Shown: positions 1-9,331 of the stretch, in pieces | Layout: every line of letters begins with the position of its first letter | Numbering within the stretch: position 1 is the stretch's first letter | NCBI RefSeq assembly: GCF_000397205.1 | Contig: NC_021237.1 | Coordinates: 2,915,001 to 2,979,000, forward strand | Direction of reading: 5' to 3' | Source: Pseudomonas protegens CHA0 | GTDB taxonomy: Bacteria; Pseudomonadota; Gammaproteobacteria; Pseudomonadales; Pseudomonadaceae | Length of the DNA stretch: 64,000 nucleotides | Notes under the pieces: model-generated | Told to the model about the DNA's origin: nothing | What the model saw: only the letters and a program-made list of their open reading frames with translations | Database searches by the model: none | Made by a program: the position numbers and the translations under genes

Positions 1-687
1 ATCGTCGAGGCCGAGATTGCCCACGGCCGGCGCCTGGTGCAGGTGGGGTTCATGCGCCCCTACGACGCCGGCTACCAGGCGCTCAAGGCGGTGCTGGACA
101 GTGGGCGCATCGGTGAGCCGCTGATGCTGCACTGCGCCCACCGCAACCCGCGGGTGGGGGAGAACTACAAGACCGACATGGCCATCACCGACACCCTGAT
201 CCACGAGCTGGATGTGCTGCGCTGGCTGCTGGCGGACGACTATGTGTCGGTGCAGGTGCTGTTCCCGCGCAAGACCGGCAAGGCCCACTCCCAACTGCGC
301 GACCCGCAGATCGTGCTGCTGGAAACCGCCCGGGGCACGCGGATCGACGTGGAGATCTTCGTCAACTGCCAGTACGGCTACGACATCCAGTGCGAAGTGG
401 TGGGCGAGAGCGGCATCGCCCGCCTGCCGGAGCCGCCCCAGGTCCAGCTGCGCAGCGCGGCCAGCCTGTCCAGCGCGATCCTGATGGACTGGAAGGAGCG
501 CTTCATCGCCGCCTATGACGTCGAGCTGCAGGCCTTTGTCGATGGCGTGCGCGCTGGCCGGGTGGGTGGGCCCTCGGCCTGGGACGGCCTGGCCGCGGCG
601 GTGGCGGCCGACGCCTGCATCGAGGCCCAGCAGAGCGGGGCGATCGTCCCCATCAGCCTGCCCCAGCGCCCGGCGCTCTACGCCTGA
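1..687 (+). CDS. Gfo/Idh/MocA family oxidoreductase (inositol dehydrogenase-like), 5' end outside window
   Basis: This is the C-terminal part (about 228 codons) of an NAD(P)-dependent sugar or cyclitol dehydrogenase. The frame is open from base 1, so the Rossmann domain lies left of the window. What is visible is the start of the substrate domain ([10 protein letters not shown], then a stretch ending in [10 protein letters not shown]), which matches inositol 2-dehydrogenase-type members, where the first Asp/His of this region are catalytic. It stops at TGA 685-687. A complete three-gene sugar ABC importer follows on the same strand after a 500-base gap, the order seen in Pseudomonas myo-inositol (iol) clusters. 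Substrate is therefore inferred as myo-inositol or a relative; the family itself is certain. Confidence 0.85.
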   Translation: MVEAEIAHGRRLVQVGFMRPYDAGYQALKAVLDSGRIGEPLMLHCAHRNPRVGENYKTDMAITDTLIHELDVLRWLLADDYVSVQVLFPRKTGKAHSQLRDPQIVLLETARGTRIDVEIFVNCQYGYDIQCEVVGESGIARLPEPPQVQLRSAASLSSAILMDWKERFIAAYDVELQAFVDGVRAGRVGGPSAWDGLAAAVAADACIEAQQSGAIVPISLPQRPALYA

Positions 688-701
688 ACCCCGGGATTTC
701 T

Positions 702-785
702 GTAGGCGCCGGCTTGCCAGCGAAGGTGTTTTCCAGGGCGCTGCAAGGCGTGCGGGCCCCTTCGCCGGCAAGCCGTCTCCTGCGG
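702..785. repeat. REP doublet
   Basis: Two inverted Pseudomonas REP units: a forward unit beginning GTAGGCGCCGGCTTGCCAGCGAA and an inverted unit carrying TTCGCCGGCAAGCCG, separated by about 40 bases. It lies just after the oxidoreductase gene. It may act as an mRNA 3' stabiliser or a transposition footprint of a RAYT/REP system. Confidence 0.85.
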
Positions 786-1187
786 GAAGCGAGGGATCGG
801 GCTGCTGGAAATGCAATTGCAGTAAAATTCTAAAATGAGTTGATATAGAAATTATTTTCCAATAAAGTCGTTTCCAGGTAGCCGACCCTACAAGGTTCCC
901 ATGGCCTTCAAGCCCCGCTTGAGCCCTGGAGAACCCACCAACAAGAACAAACAGGTGCCGTCGATGAAAACCTTCCGCTCTGCTCTGCAATGGCTGTCCC
1001 GTACCCGGGGCGCCGCCTCCCGCGATCTGCCCGTCACTCCCTGGTCCTCTCGTTTATTGACCCTGCTCAGCGGCCTGTGTGTCGAACACCAGGGCGCGCT
1101 GCTGGGCTGCATGCCCGGGGCCCCGGTTCTGTATTCGCCGGCCTGAGCACGGCCACCCACCAACAAGCATGTGGAGAACGACTCTTA
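786..1187 (+). other. Leader region of the sugar ABC operon with a cryptic 60-81 codon frame
   Basis: About 400 bases upstream of the sugar-binding protein gene. The first part (about 820-880) is AT-rich and could hold the promoter. A frame starting at ATG 901 or ATG 964 and ending at 1146 (stop included) has no recognisable homology and unconvincing composition. The words around 935 and around 1155 are alike (CCCACCAACAA in both), as if the 5' boundary of the binding-protein gene had been partly duplicated. I do not call a gene here. Confidence 0.4.
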
Positions 1188-2114
1188 ATGAACATTCAGA
1201 ACCGAGTGGCGTGTCTTGCCCTGTCGCTGATGCTGTTCAGTGGCGCGGCGCTGGCCCAGGTGCGCATCGGCGTGAGCATGTCGCAGTTCGACGACACCTG
1301 GCTGACCTACCTGCGCGAGTCCATGGACCAGAAGGCCAGGTCCATGCCCGAAGGCGTGCAGTTGCAGTTCGAGGACGCCCGCAGTGACGTGGTCAAGCAA
1401 CTGAGCCAGGTGGAAAGCTTCATCAGCCAGAAGGTGGACGCCATCGTGGTCAACCCGGTGGATACCGCCGCCACTCGCAAGATCACCGAGGCGGCGGTCA
1501 AGGCCGGGATTCCCCTGGTCTACGTCAACCGTCGCCCGGACGACCTGAACCTGCCCAAGGGCGTGGTCACCGTGGCCTCCGACGACCTGGAGGCAGGCAA
1601 GATGCAGATGCAGTACCTGGCCGAGAAAATGGGCGGCAAGGGCAGCATCGTGATCCTTCTCGGCGACCTGGCGAACAACTCCACCACCAATCGCACCAAG
1701 GGGGTCAAGGAGGTGCTGGCCCGGTACCCCGGGATCAAGGTCGACCAGGAACAGACAGGCGTCTGGCTGCGGGACAAGGGCATGACCCTGGTCAACGACT
1801 GGCTGACCCAGGGCCGCGAGTTCAATGCGGTGGTGGCCAACAACGACGAGATGGCCATCGGTGCGGCCATGGCCCTGAACCAGGCCGGGGTGGCCAAGGG
1901 CAGCGTGCTGATCGCCGGGGTCGACGGCACCCCCGACGGGCTGCGCGCGGTGCAGCGCGGCGAGCTGGCGGTGTCGGTGTTCCAGGACGCCAAGGGCCAG
2001 GCCGACGGCTCGGTGGAAACCGCGGTGAAGATGGCCAACAAGCAGCCGGTGGACGCCGCGGTGTGGATTCCCTACCGCCTGATCACCCCGGAAACGGTCG
2101 CCCAGTTCAAGTAG
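1188..2114 (+). CDS. Sugar ABC transporter periplasmic substrate-binding protein (probably myo-inositol)
   Basis: A 308-residue Peripla_BP_4 protein of the RbsB/IbpA type. Start ATG 1188 is preceded by GTGGAGAACGA (GGAG) and gives a clean Sec signal peptide (basic start, hydrophobic core, cut after ALA at residue 23). The mature protein begins QVRIGVSMSQFDDTW, a typical first strand of the type I binding fold, and later has VANNDEMAIGA and IAGVDGTPDGL, both hallmarks of the ribose-binding family. It delivers the sugar to the permease encoded two genes downstream. The TAG stop lies in a REP-like GTAGGCGCCGGC word. An extension to a codon near 990 would destroy the signal peptide and is not supported. 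Confidence 0.93.
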   Translation: MNIQNRVACLALSLMLFSGAALAQVRIGVSMSQFDDTWLTYLRESMDQKARSMPEGVQLQFEDARSDVVKQLSQVESFISQKVDAIVVNPVDTAATRKITEAAVKAGIPLVYVNRRPDDLNLPKGVVTVASDDLEAGKMQMQYLAEKMGGKGSIVILLGDLANNSTTNRTKGVKEVLARYPGIKVDQEQTGVWLRDKGMTLVNDWLTQGREFNAVVANNDEMAIGAAMALNQAGVAKGSVLIAGVDGTPDGLRAVQRGELAVSVFQDAKGQADGSVETAVKMANKQPVDAAVWIPYRLITPETVAQFK

Positions 2115-2180
2115 GCGCCGGCCCTTCAATCACACGCGGGCCGGGCGGCGCTGGCTGCCCGGCCGCTGGAGTAGCTGATC

Positions 2181-3728
2181 ATGAACGCTTGTGCTACTGC
2201 TTCGAGCCTGCACTCCCTGAGCCCGGCCGTGGCGCCCCAGGAGCCCTACCTGCTGGAAGTGCTGAATGTCAGCAAGGGCTTTCCCGGGGTGGTGGCCCTG
2301 GCCAACGTGCAACTGCGGGTGCGCCCCGGCACGGTCCTGGCGCTGATGGGCGAGAACGGTGCCGGTAAGTCGACCCTGATGAAGATCATCGCGGGCATCT
2401 ATCAGCCCGACTCCGGCGAACTGCGCCTCAAGGGCCGGCCGGTGACCTTCGCCACGCCGCTGGCGGCGCTGCAGGCGGGGATCGCCATGATCCACCAGGA
2501 ACTCAACCTGATGCCGCACATGAGCATCGCCGAGAACATCTGGATCGGCCGCGAGCAACAGAACCGCCTGGGCCTGATCGACCACCGGGAAATGCACCGC
2601 TGCACCGCCGCCTTGCTGGCGCGCCTGCGCATCGAACTGGACCCCGAGGAGCAGGTGGGCAACCTGAGCATCGCCGAGCGCCAGATGGTGGAGATCGCCA
2701 AGGCGGTGTCCTATGACTCCGACGTGCTGATCATGGACGAGCCGACCTCGGCCATCACCGACAAGGAGGTGGCGCACCTGTTCTCGATCATTGCCGACCT
2801 CAAGGCCCAGGGTAAGGGCATCGTCTATATCACCCACAAGATGAACGAAGTGTTCGCCATTGCCGATGAAGTGGCGGTGTTTCGCGATGGCGCCTACATC
2901 GGCCTGCAACGGGCCGACAGCCTGGACGGTGACAGCCTGATCTCGATGATGGTGGGGCGCGAGCTGAGCCAGCTGTTTCCCCAGCGCGAGAAGCCTATCG
3001 GCGAGCTGCTGCTCAAGGTCCGCGACCTGCGCCTGGACGGGGTGTTCGCCGGGGTGTCGTTCGACCTGCATGCCGGGGAGATCCTCGGCATTGCCGGGCT
3101 GATGGGCTCGGGGCGGACCAATGTCGCCGAAACCCTGTTCGGCATCACCCCAAGCGATGGCGGCGAGATTGTCCTCGACGGCCAGCCCCTGCGCATCGGC
3201 GACCCGCACCGGGCGATCGAGAAGGGCCTTGCCCTGCTGACCGAGGATCGCAAGCTCAGTGGCCTGTTCCCCTGCCTGTCGGTCCTGGAAAACATGGAAG
3301 TGGCGGTACTGCCGCACTACGCCGGCGGCGGTTTTGTCCAGCAGAAGGCCTTGCGCGCCTTGTGCGAGGACATGTGCAGGAAACTGCGGGTCAAGACCCC
3401 GTCCCTGGAGCAATGCATCGACACCCTGTCCGGGGGCAATCAGCAGAAGGCCCTGCTGGCGCGCTGGCTGATGACCCAGCCGCGGATCCTGATTCTCGAC
3501 GAGCCGACCCGGGGCATTGACGTGGGGGCCAAGGCTGAGATCTACCGTCTGATCGCCAGTCTGGCCGGTGAGGGCATGGCGGTGATCATGATTTCCTCGG
3601 AACTGCCCGAGGTGCTGGGCATGAGCGACCGGGTCATGGTCATGCACGAAGGGCAGCTGATGGGCACCCTGGACCGCAACGAGGCGACCCAGGAACGGGT
3701 CATGCAACTGGCTTCGGGCCTGAACTAG
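2181..3728 (+). CDS. Sugar ABC transporter ATP-binding protein, two-domain CUT2 type
   Basis: A 515-residue protein with two tandem ATPase domains, as in RbsA/MglA/IatA. The first domain has Walker A GENGAGKS at residues 57-64, an atypical signature (LSIAERQ) and Walker B LIMDEPTS. The second has a degenerate Walker A (GLMGSGRTN), as usual for CUT2 proteins, a canonical signature LSGGNQQK and Walker [10 protein letters not shown]. It powers import through the downstream permease. The start ATG 2181 follows GGAG, and the 66-base gap to the binding protein fits one operon. About 25 poorly conserved residues precede the ATPase fold. Substrate inferred from the neighbouring dehydrogenase. Confidence 0.95.
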   Translation: MNACATASSLHSLSPAVAPQEPYLLEVLNVSKGFPGVVALANVQLRVRPGTVLALMGENGAGKSTLMKIIAGIYQPDSGELRLKGRPVTFATPLAALQAGIAMIHQELNLMPHMSIAENIWIGREQQNRLGLIDHREMHRCTAALLARLRIELDPEEQVGNLSIAERQMVEIAKAVSYDSDVLIMDEPTSAITDKEVAHLFSIIADLKAQGKGIVYITHKMNEVFAIADEVAVFRDGAYIGLQRADSLDGDSLISMMVGRELSQLFPQREKPIGELLLKVRDLRLDGVFAGVSFDLHAGEILGIAGLMGSGRTNVAETLFGITPSDGGEIVLDGQPLRIGDPHRAIEKGLALLTEDRKLSGLFPCLSVLENMEVAVLPHYAGGGFVQQKALRALCEDMCRKLRVKTPSLEQCIDTLSGGNQQKALLARWLMTQPRILILDEPTRGIDVGAKAEIYRLIASLAGEGMAVIMISSELPEVLGMSDRVMVMHEGQLMGTLDRNEATQERVMQLASGLN

Positions 3729-3759
3729 ACGACATTCAACCCAAGGGTGGTGGCTGGCA

Positions 3760-4782
3760 ATGAACGCGATAATCGACAACAAACCCGCGGCGGTGGCAGT
3801 CAAGCCCCGGCGACGACTGCCCACCGAGCTGAGCATCTTCCTGGTGCTGATCGGTATCGGCCTGGTGTTCGAGCTGTTTGGCTGGATCGTCCGCGACCAG
3901 AGTTTCCTGCTCAATTCCCAGCGCCTGGTGCTGATGATTCTCCAGGTCTCGGTGATCGGCCTGCTGGCCATCGGCGTGACCCAGGTGATCATCACCACCG
4001 GCATCGACCTGTCTTCCGGTTCGGTGCTGGCCCTGTCGGCGATGATTGCCGCAAGCCTGGCCCAGACCTCGGACTTCACCCGGGCGGTGTTTCCCTCGCT
4101 GACCGACCTGCCGGTGTGGATCCCGGTGCTGGCCGGGCTCGGGGTCGGCCTCCTGGCGGGGGCGATCAACGGCAGTGTGATTGCCCTGACCGGCATTCCT
4201 CCCTTTATTGCCACCCTGGGGATGATGGTCTCGGCCCGGGGGCTGGCGCGTTACTACACCCAGGGCCAGCCGGTGAGCATGCTCTCCGATTCCTACACCG
4301 CCATCGGCCACGGGGCGATGCCGGTGGTGATCTTCCTGGTGGTGGCGCTGATCTTTCATATCGCCCTGCGCTACACCAAGTACGGCAAGTACACCTATGC
4401 CATCGGCGGCAACATGCAGGCGGCGCGGACTTCGGGGATCAACGTCAAGCGCCACCTGGTGATTGTCTACAGCATTGCCGGGCTGCTGGCGGGGCTGGCC
4501 GGGGTGGTGGCCTCGGCACGGGCCGCCACCGGTCAGGCGGGGATGGGCATGTCCTACGAGCTGGACGCGATTGCCGCGGCAGTGATCGGCGGCACCAGCC
4601 TGGCCGGCGGGGTGGGGCGCATCACCGGCACCGTGATCGGCGCGCTAATCCTCGGGGTCATGGCCAGTGGCTTCACCTTTGTCGGGGTCGATGCCTACAT
4701 CCAGGACATCATCAAGGGCCTGATCATCGTGGTGGCGGTGGTCATCGACCAGTACCGCAACAAGCGCAAGCTCAAGCGCTGA
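3760..4782 (+). CDS. Sugar ABC transporter permease, CUT2 type
   Basis: A 340-residue integral membrane protein of the RbsC/BPD_transp_2 family, with 8-10 hydrophobic segments. Family motifs are visible: TTGIDLSSGSVLALSAM near residue 85, ALTGIPPFIATLGMM near residue 145, and GGTSLAGGVGRITGTVIGALILG near residue 285. The soluble N-terminus is basic (KPRRRLPTE). It sits 31 bases after the ATPase gene and closes the importer operon; a strong intrinsic terminator lies about 215 bases downstream. Substrate probably myo-inositol, by context only. Confidence 0.94.
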   Translation: MNAIIDNKPAAVAVKPRRRLPTELSIFLVLIGIGLVFELFGWIVRDQSFLLNSQRLVLMILQVSVIGLLAIGVTQVIITTGIDLSSGSVLALSAMIAASLAQTSDFTRAVFPSLTDLPVWIPVLAGLGVGLLAGAINGSVIALTGIPPFIATLGMMVSARGLARYYTQGQPVSMLSDSYTAIGHGAMPVVIFLVVALIFHIALRYTKYGKYTYAIGGNMQAARTSGINVKRHLVIVYSIAGLLAGLAGVVASARAATGQAGMGMSYELDAIAAAVIGGTSLAGGVGRITGTVIGALILGVMASGFTFVGVDAYIQDIIKGLIIVVAVVIDQYRNKRKLKR

Positions 4783-4788
4783 GCAGGG

Positions 4789-4888
4789 GAGAGGCGCCGG
4801 CTGGTGCAGCAGCCGGTGTGCCAGCGAATACGCTCCCGAGCCCTGGCCCGCTCCAAAGGCCTCTTCGCCGGCCGGCCGGTGCCCCTGG
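4789..4888. repeat. Degenerate REP doublet
   Basis: Diverged REP arms (GAGGCGCCGGCTGGTGC, TGCCAGCGAA and CTTCGCCGGCCGGCC) after the permease gene. The inverted arrangement is kept but neither arm is intact. Confidence 0.6.
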
Positions 4889-4996
4889 AAATCGTTGAAA
4901 ACGGCCAGAATCCGCCGTCCGGCACTGCCGTTTGTCTTCTAACAGACCCATGGCTATGGAATTTTTTGTTATAAACGCACTCCAATAAACGCCACC

Positions 4997-5024
4997 AAAG
5001 CCCGCATTTGCGGGCTTTGTGCGG
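4997..5024 (+). terminator. Intrinsic terminator or bidirectional hairpin after the sugar ABC operon
   Basis: Perfect 10-bp stem AAAGCCCGCA / TGCGGGCTTT (4997-5006 and 5009-5018) with a two-base loop, followed by TGTGCGGTTTG. The 5' A-tract would make it work in the minus direction too. The rest of 4783-5207 holds the degenerate REP and the promoter region of the DksA-like gene; no gene is seen. Confidence 0.75.
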
Positions 5025-5207
5025 TTTGTCGGACAGATTCGCTGTCATTTCAGTTGCTGCGCCCTCAAACCGGCCTTAGACTGCCGCCCCTCGTAAATTG
5101 AGTGCCGGGTGGCGCTTGGAAGGTATGGCGCCTTTCTGATGACCTGACGGGTCAACCGGAAACAGTTTGAATTCGCCTTAATGCACGTATTTTTTATAGA
5201 GAAATCA

Positions 5208-5612
5208 ATGACCAAGGAAAAGTTGCTGGCCATGCCGGCGGATGACTACATGAATGCCGAGCAGCACGCTTTTTTCAGCGACCTGTTGCAAGCCATGAAG
5301 GTGGAAACCCACGAGCGCATCGAACAGAACCGGATCGCCATTGAAAGCCTGGACACCCCGGCTGACCCGGCCGACGCCGCTTCCGTCGAAGAAGAGCGCA
5401 CCTGGTTGGTCAACGCCATTGATCGCGACCAGCGCATGCTGCCGCAACTGGAACAGGCCCTGGGCCGGATCAGCGACGACAGCTTCGGCTGGTGCGACGA
5501 CAGCGGCGAGCCGATCGGCCTCAAGCGCCTGCTGATCAGCCCCACCACCAAGTACTGCATCGAGGCCCAAGAGCGCCACGAGCAGATCGACAAGCATCAG
5601 CGTCAAGCCTGA
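5208..5612 (+). CDS. TraR/DksA family protein with a half-lost zinc finger (DksA2-like)
   Basis: A 134-residue member of the DksA family, which binds the RNA polymerase secondary channel and works with ppGpp. The coiled-coil tip motif DxxDxA is present at residues 53-58, so the functional acidic tip is conserved. The C-terminal finger keeps only two of four cysteines: C96-x2-S99 and C117-x2-A120. That pattern resembles zinc-independent DksA2 of P. aeruginosa (known from the family), not housekeeping DksA. Start ATG 5208 is chosen because GAGA lies upstream and the sequence MTKEKLLAMP aligns with family starts; ATG 5181 is possible but lacks a ribosome site. Monocistronic, followed by its own terminator. 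Confidence 0.85.
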   Translation: MTKEKLLAMPADDYMNAEQHAFFSDLLQAMKVETHERIEQNRIAIESLDTPADPADAASVEEERTWLVNAIDRDQRMLPQLEQALGRISDDSFGWCDDSGEPIGLKRLLISPTTKYCIEAQERHEQIDKHQRQA

Positions 5613-5617
5613 TCGCC

Positions 5618-5650
5618 AGCCCCCGCCACAGCGGGGGCTCTGTTTTTTCG
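5618..5650 (+). terminator. Intrinsic terminator of the DksA-like gene
   Basis: Nine-bp GC stem AGCCCCCGC / GCGGGGGCT (5618-5626, 5631-5639), 4-base loop, then CTGTTTTTTC. It begins six bases after the stop codon. Confidence 0.9.
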
Positions 5651-5771
5651 GGCAGTGCCCGCCCGCACATTCTCTTGATCTGCTGCAAACCCGCGACTAA
5701 GGGACCATGGATAATGGCCCTCTAGTGGCGTCTAATGCCGCAAACAATTAGAACGATGTGGGGTGACACAG

Positions 5772-7397
5772 ATGTCAAGAGATGGATCTCTAGCGGCGCC
5801 GGTCGCACAGCCGCTGGCAACACCCGAAACCGCCGCCCGCTGGTGGGCGCCGTCCTTGCAGAGCGCGGCGCTGATGGCGCTGTTCGCCGGCCAGGCCCTG
5901 GGCGGCTGGTCGCTGTACCTGTGCCTGCCCGTGGCGGTGCTGGTGATCTGGCTGCCGCGGTTGCGCGGGCGCGGGCGGCCCCTGGTGGCGAACGCGACGG
6001 CTGACGATCAGTTGTCGGCGCTGACCCGCGACCTGTCCTACGGCACCACCCATAACGCACTGTCCGCGGCGGGCGTGGCCTACTCGGTGACCCAGCTGGC
6101 AGGCAAGCTGCAATCCCAGCTCGACGCCGCCGCGCGCATCGTCGGCAACGCCGAAGTGATGATCAAGACCGAGCAGGTCACCTCCCAACTCAGCCAGCAG
6201 GCCCTGGGCGCCGCCAGCGAGGCCCACGCCAGCAGCGCCGAAGGGCGCACGGTGCTGGGGGAATCCATCAGCCGCATGCACCTGCTCAGCCAGCGCGCCA
6301 ATGGCAGCCGTGAGCTGATCGAGGCCCTGAGCCAGCGCAGCGAGGAGATCCAGCGGGTGACCCTGGTGATCCAGTCCATCGCCAGCCAGACCAACCTGCT
6401 GGCGCTGAATGCGGCCATCGAGGCGGCCCGGGCCGGGGAACACGGGCGCGGTTTCGCGGTGGTGGCCGATGAGGTGCGCGGGCTGGCCGGGCGCACCGCC
6501 GCGGCCACCGACGAGGTCGGGGTGATGGTGGCAGATATCCAGCAGCGCACCAGCGACGTGGTGGAGCAGATCCGCCAGCTGGCCGACGACCTCAACCTGG
6601 GGGTCGAGCAGGTGGAGCACACCGGTCGTCACCTGGACAACATCGCGCGCCTGGCGGCCGGGGTGGAAGGGCAGGTCAGCGAGATCGCCCGGGGCGCCGA
6701 GACCAACCGCGAGCAACTGGACAGCCTGTTTCATGCCGTGGAGCAGATGCGCAGCGACCTGGCGGTCAGCGACCAGCAGACCCGCAGCCTGGCGCAGGCC
6801 GCGGTGCAGATGGAAGGGCAGGCGGAAACCATCAGCGAACGCCTGGCGGCGGTGGGCCTGGATGACTATCACCAGCGCATCTACGACCTGGCCCGCGAAG
6901 GCGCGCGGCGCATTGCCGAGCAGTTCGAGGCCGACCTGGAGCAGAACCGCATCAGCCTCGACGATCTGTTCGATCGTCACTACCAGTTGATCGCCAACAC
7001 CGACCCGGCCAAATACCAGACCCGCTTCGACCGCTACACCGATCAGGTGCTGCCGCCGATCCAGGAATCCCTGCTGCCGCGCCACGATGGCCTGGTGTTC
7101 GCCATCGCCTGTACCCAGGAAGGCTACGTGCCGACCCACAACAAGGTTTTTTCCCAGCCGCTGACCGGCGATCCCGAGGTGGACAACCTGCATAACCGCA
7201 GCAAGCGCAAGTTCGCCGACCGCACGGGGATCCGCTGTGGCAGCCACCAGCAACCGCTGCTTCTGCAGACCTATACCCGGGATACCGGCGAGCTGATGCA
7301 TGACCTTTCGGTGCCGATCATGGTCCGCGGCCGGCACTGGGGCGGGCTGCGCCTGGGTTACAAACCCGAGCAGGCGCCAGGCTCGGGCAAGGGCTGA
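5772..7397 (+). CDS. Methyl-accepting chemotaxis protein with C-terminal sensor domain
   Basis: A 541-residue chemoreceptor with unusual order. Residues about 30-70 form one hydrophobic hairpin with almost no periplasmic part. A cytoplasmic MCP signalling domain follows, with the hairpin tip core [20 protein letters not shown] and [16 protein letters not shown] near residues 200-240. The last about 180 residues form a cytoplasmic sensor-like domain ([47 protein letters not shown]). Such receptors probably sense an intracellular cue or signal at the membrane face. ATG 5772 is preferred over GTG 5763 because GGGGTGA is correctly spaced from it. The gene stands alone; no che genes are nearby. 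Confidence 0.9.
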   Translation: MSRDGSLAAPVAQPLATPETAARWWAPSLQSAALMALFAGQALGGWSLYLCLPVAVLVIWLPRLRGRGRPLVANATADDQLSALTRDLSYGTTHNALSAAGVAYSVTQLAGKLQSQLDAAARIVGNAEVMIKTEQVTSQLSQQALGAASEAHASSAEGRTVLGESISRMHLLSQRANGSRELIEALSQRSEEIQRVTLVIQSIASQTNLLALNAAIEAARAGEHGRGFAVVADEVRGLAGRTAAATDEVGVMVADIQQRTSDVVEQIRQLADDLNLGVEQVEHTGRHLDNIARLAAGVEGQVSEIARGAETNREQLDSLFHAVEQMRSDLAVSDQQTRSLAQAAVQMEGQAETISERLAAVGLDDYHQRIYDLAREGARRIAEQFEADLEQNRISLDDLFDRHYQLIANTDPAKYQTRFDRYTDQVLPPIQESLLPRHDGLVFAIACTQEGYVPTHNKVFSQPLTGDPEVDNLHNRSKRKFADRTGIRCGSHQQPLLLQTYTRDTGELMHDLSVPIMVRGRHWGGLRLGYKPEQAPGSGKG

Positions 7398-7518
7398 GGC
7401 CTCCATTGTTACGCTATCGGTAATGCTGCAATGCAGGAACAGGCTGTTCCAGGGGCCGGCAAGTTAGTTAGTATGCCAACATCGTTAGGCAGCTAACTAA
7501 TTTTCTGGAGGTAGCTCC

Positions 7519-7737
7519 ATGCACAGCAAAGTCGATGTAGCGGTGATGATTGGCAGCGGCGTGCCAGCCAGCCTGCGGGCCGAGGGCCGTCGTGCGTGCT
7601 GGGTGGTTCTGGTCAATGGCGAACAGCGCGGCACGGCCTTTGCCAGCCGCGCCGAGGCCGAGGAGTGCCGGCTGGCCTGGCAGCAGCAGCTGCAGGTGCT
7701 GCTGCCCGGCGGCCGGCACCTGCGGCATTCGGCTTAA
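7519..7737 (+). CDS. Small hypothetical protein (72 aa)
   Basis: Start ATG 7519 follows an excellent ribosome site (CTGGAGGTAGCTCC). The product has no signal peptide or membrane segment. Residues 25-45 (RACWVVLVNGEQRGTAFASR) look like a two-strand beta unit followed by an amphipathic helix rich in Ala/Glu/Gln. I do not recognise a named family; codon use matches the neighbours, so it is probably real. Its stop overlaps the convergent DUF2789 gene by four bases (7734-7737). Confidence 0.7.
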   Translation: MHSKVDVAVMIGSGVPASLRAEGRRACWVVLVNGEQRGTAFASRAEAEECRLAWQQQLQVLLPGGRHLRHSA

Positions 7738-7973
7738 CCGGCCTGGTGCAGGCGCAGGTTGAGCTCGTCCACCACGGGCGCCCAGTCGGCGTCTTCGCGC
7801 AGTTGCTGTTTGAGAAAGGCCGCTTGCTGGGGCGTCCAGAAGGGGGCGTCGATCATTTTCAGGTCTTCGTCCAGGGGCGAGTGCCGGGCGATGAAACCAT
7901 CGATGGCGGCGGGGCTGGAATCCAGGCCCAACTGGTCGAACAGCCCTTCGAGGTTATGGGTGGGCGCTTCCAT
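7734..7973 (-). CDS. DUF2789 family protein
   Basis: A 79-residue small soluble protein. The motifs LEGLFDQLGL, IDGFIARHSPL, DAPFWTPQQAAFLKQQL and EDADWAPVVDELNLRL are the whole DUF2789 signature as I know it; the family is common in gammaproteobacteria and has no assigned function. Start ATG 7973 is fixed by the near-ideal AAGGAGATCACC upstream; a longer frame to 8042 has a cysteine/arginine-rich, unconvincing extension. It is followed on the minus strand by nothing but the convergent 72-residue gene. Confidence 0.88.
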   Translation of the reverse strand: MEAPTHNLEGLFDQLGLDSSPAAIDGFIARHSPLDEDLKMIDAPFWTPQQAAFLKQQLREDADWAPVVDELNLRLHQAG

Positions 7974-8057
7974 GGTGATCTCCTTGGGTGACGGGCAGCA
8001 CCGGCGCTGCCTCAGTGCATCTGAGGCATGGCGGGCGCGCAAGTTCGATCCAAGGGT

Positions 8058-8432
8058 TCAGGCCAGGGTGCCGCTCTCGGCCTGGAACAACGCCGTCTGG
8101 GCCATGGACAGGGCAGTGCTGTAGGCCATGACCTGGGCCCGGGCGGACGACAGGGCCATGGCCCGGCCGGTGTCGGAGCCGGAACTGGCGCCCTTGACCG
8201 TGGCCAGGCGGGCCTTGGCCCGTTGCAGTTTCTGTTGCAGCAGCTCGATCTGCTTTTTCAGTTGGCGGATGCGTTTTTTCTTCGCCAGCAACAGCGCCTC
8301 TTCCGGGGTTTGCGCGCTGGAGCGGCTCAGGACCAGGGTCTCGCCGTCGTCCGAGGCTTCCAGTACCGCAGTGCTTGGATCCGGCTTGAGGAAGTCGGCC
8401 AGGCGAGATGGGGGTTTCAAGTCGATCATCAT
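8058..8432 (-). CDS. Hypothetical coiled-coil protein (124 aa)
   Basis: Unrecognised protein. Residues about 45-80 (LLLAKKKRIRQLKKQIELLQQKLQRAKARL) form a strongly basic coiled coil with heptad-like spacing; the rest is low-complexity Ser/Ala. No signal peptide. It lies between two other small minus-strand genes with 66- to 84-base gaps. Start is ATG 8432 or the adjacent ATG 8429. The coiled coil suggests oligomerisation or binding of an acidic partner; no function is assigned. Confidence 0.7.
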   Translation of the reverse strand: MMIDLKPPSRLADFLKPDPSTAVLEASDDGETLVLSRSSAQTPEEALLLAKKKRIRQLKKQIELLQQKLQRAKARLATVKGASSGSDTGRAMALSSARAQVMAYSTALSMAQTALFQAESGTLA

Positions 8433-8498
8433 GATGCTCTTAAACGGATCTCGCCTTTGTATCGGTCGCGCTGTCGGATCCTTGACTGGCGCTGTCTG

Positions 8499-8729
8499 TC
8501 AGGCGTTCAGGGCGCCCTGGTCGATGGCCTGCTTGAGGGCCTTGGCCGACGCTCTGGCTGCCGCGGCAGCGTCTTCCGAGGTCTTGAACCAGCGATCGCG
8601 TTCCACCTGGTGGAAGGTGACCTGGGTCAGTGGGGGTTTGGCGCGCATGGCAATCACGGCCTGGAACTCGCCTTCGACTTCTCTGCACTCGCCACGAATG
8701 AAAAACTCGCCAATATCTAGTTCGGTCAC
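8499..8729 (-). CDS. Small hypothetical protein (76 aa), GTG start
   Basis: An unrecognised soluble protein: a beta-rich N-terminal half (TELDIGEFFIRGECREVEGEFQ) and an Ala/Lys-rich helix at the end. GTG 8729 is preferred because AAGGGAAGG lies 6-14 bases upstream and the extension to ATG 8786 would read through a GC hairpin. Codon use is like the neighbours. It may be co-transcribed with the coiled-coil gene (66-base gap). Confidence 0.6.
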   Translation of the reverse strand: MTELDIGEFFIRGECREVEGEFQAVIAMRAKPPLTQVTFHQVERDRWFKTSEDAAAAARASAKALKQAIDQGALNA

Positions 8730-9331
8730 TTCTAGCCTTCCCTTGGAGATGAGTGAGTGCTTGAACGCCCCCCAAGAGGGGGGCATTCAATCAATGGCGG
8801 AGTATGGCAGTTGTTGGGTGATGGCGGGCTGAGTTATATCATTTGGATTCTAGGTGGCGATTATTCTGATGATCTAATCTGAAACTTCCTGCTTCTGTTG
8901 CTGGGTAATATTACCGGCTGCGCGTCAACTCCGGCTTTTGCTGAAGTGGGGGCGCGCGAAGCCGGTGTGCGCTTTAAATAGTCGAAATGCACAAAGTTGC
9001 TCTAGAATTGCCTCTGCAACCCGAAGTGGCTGCCGACCGGGGGAATCGTGACCCGGGTGCATCCGGCCAGCAGGCCTGTTCCAGCACCCACCCCCGACGA
9101 CGCGCCGCCACGCTTTGCGGGTCAGAGCTCACTCCTCACGCCTTCGACATGTGCCTGATGCATCGGCGAAATGCCCCTTGCTCAGTGCCGCCGCCAGCGT
9201 CGTGGCCAGGAGTGCCAGCTGCACTTGTGTGTATTGGGTAACCGATTGGGGTGACTACGCCGTCATGGCGGTTTTTTCGTGCCGTCCGTTTTTTTCCGGG
9301 CGACATCATTTTGAGTATCGGGGAGTGTTCC
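8730..9331. other. Intergenic region between divergent small genes, with a GC hairpin at 8767-8784
   Basis: About 600 bases with no convincing gene. It contains a perfect 7-bp inverted repeat GCCCCCC-AAGA-GGGGGGC (8767-8784), which falls in the presumed 5' leader of the 76-residue minus-strand gene and has no T-run in that direction. The AT-rich stretch 8830-8915 is a plausible promoter zone. A plus-strand frame at 8987-9241 is Pro/Arg/Cys-rich and looks non-coding. Confidence 0.5.

Noticed and set aside
8987..9241. Small plus-strand ORF of 84 codons
   Set aside because: Pro/Arg/Cys-rich, no ribosome site, codon use unlike real genes here.
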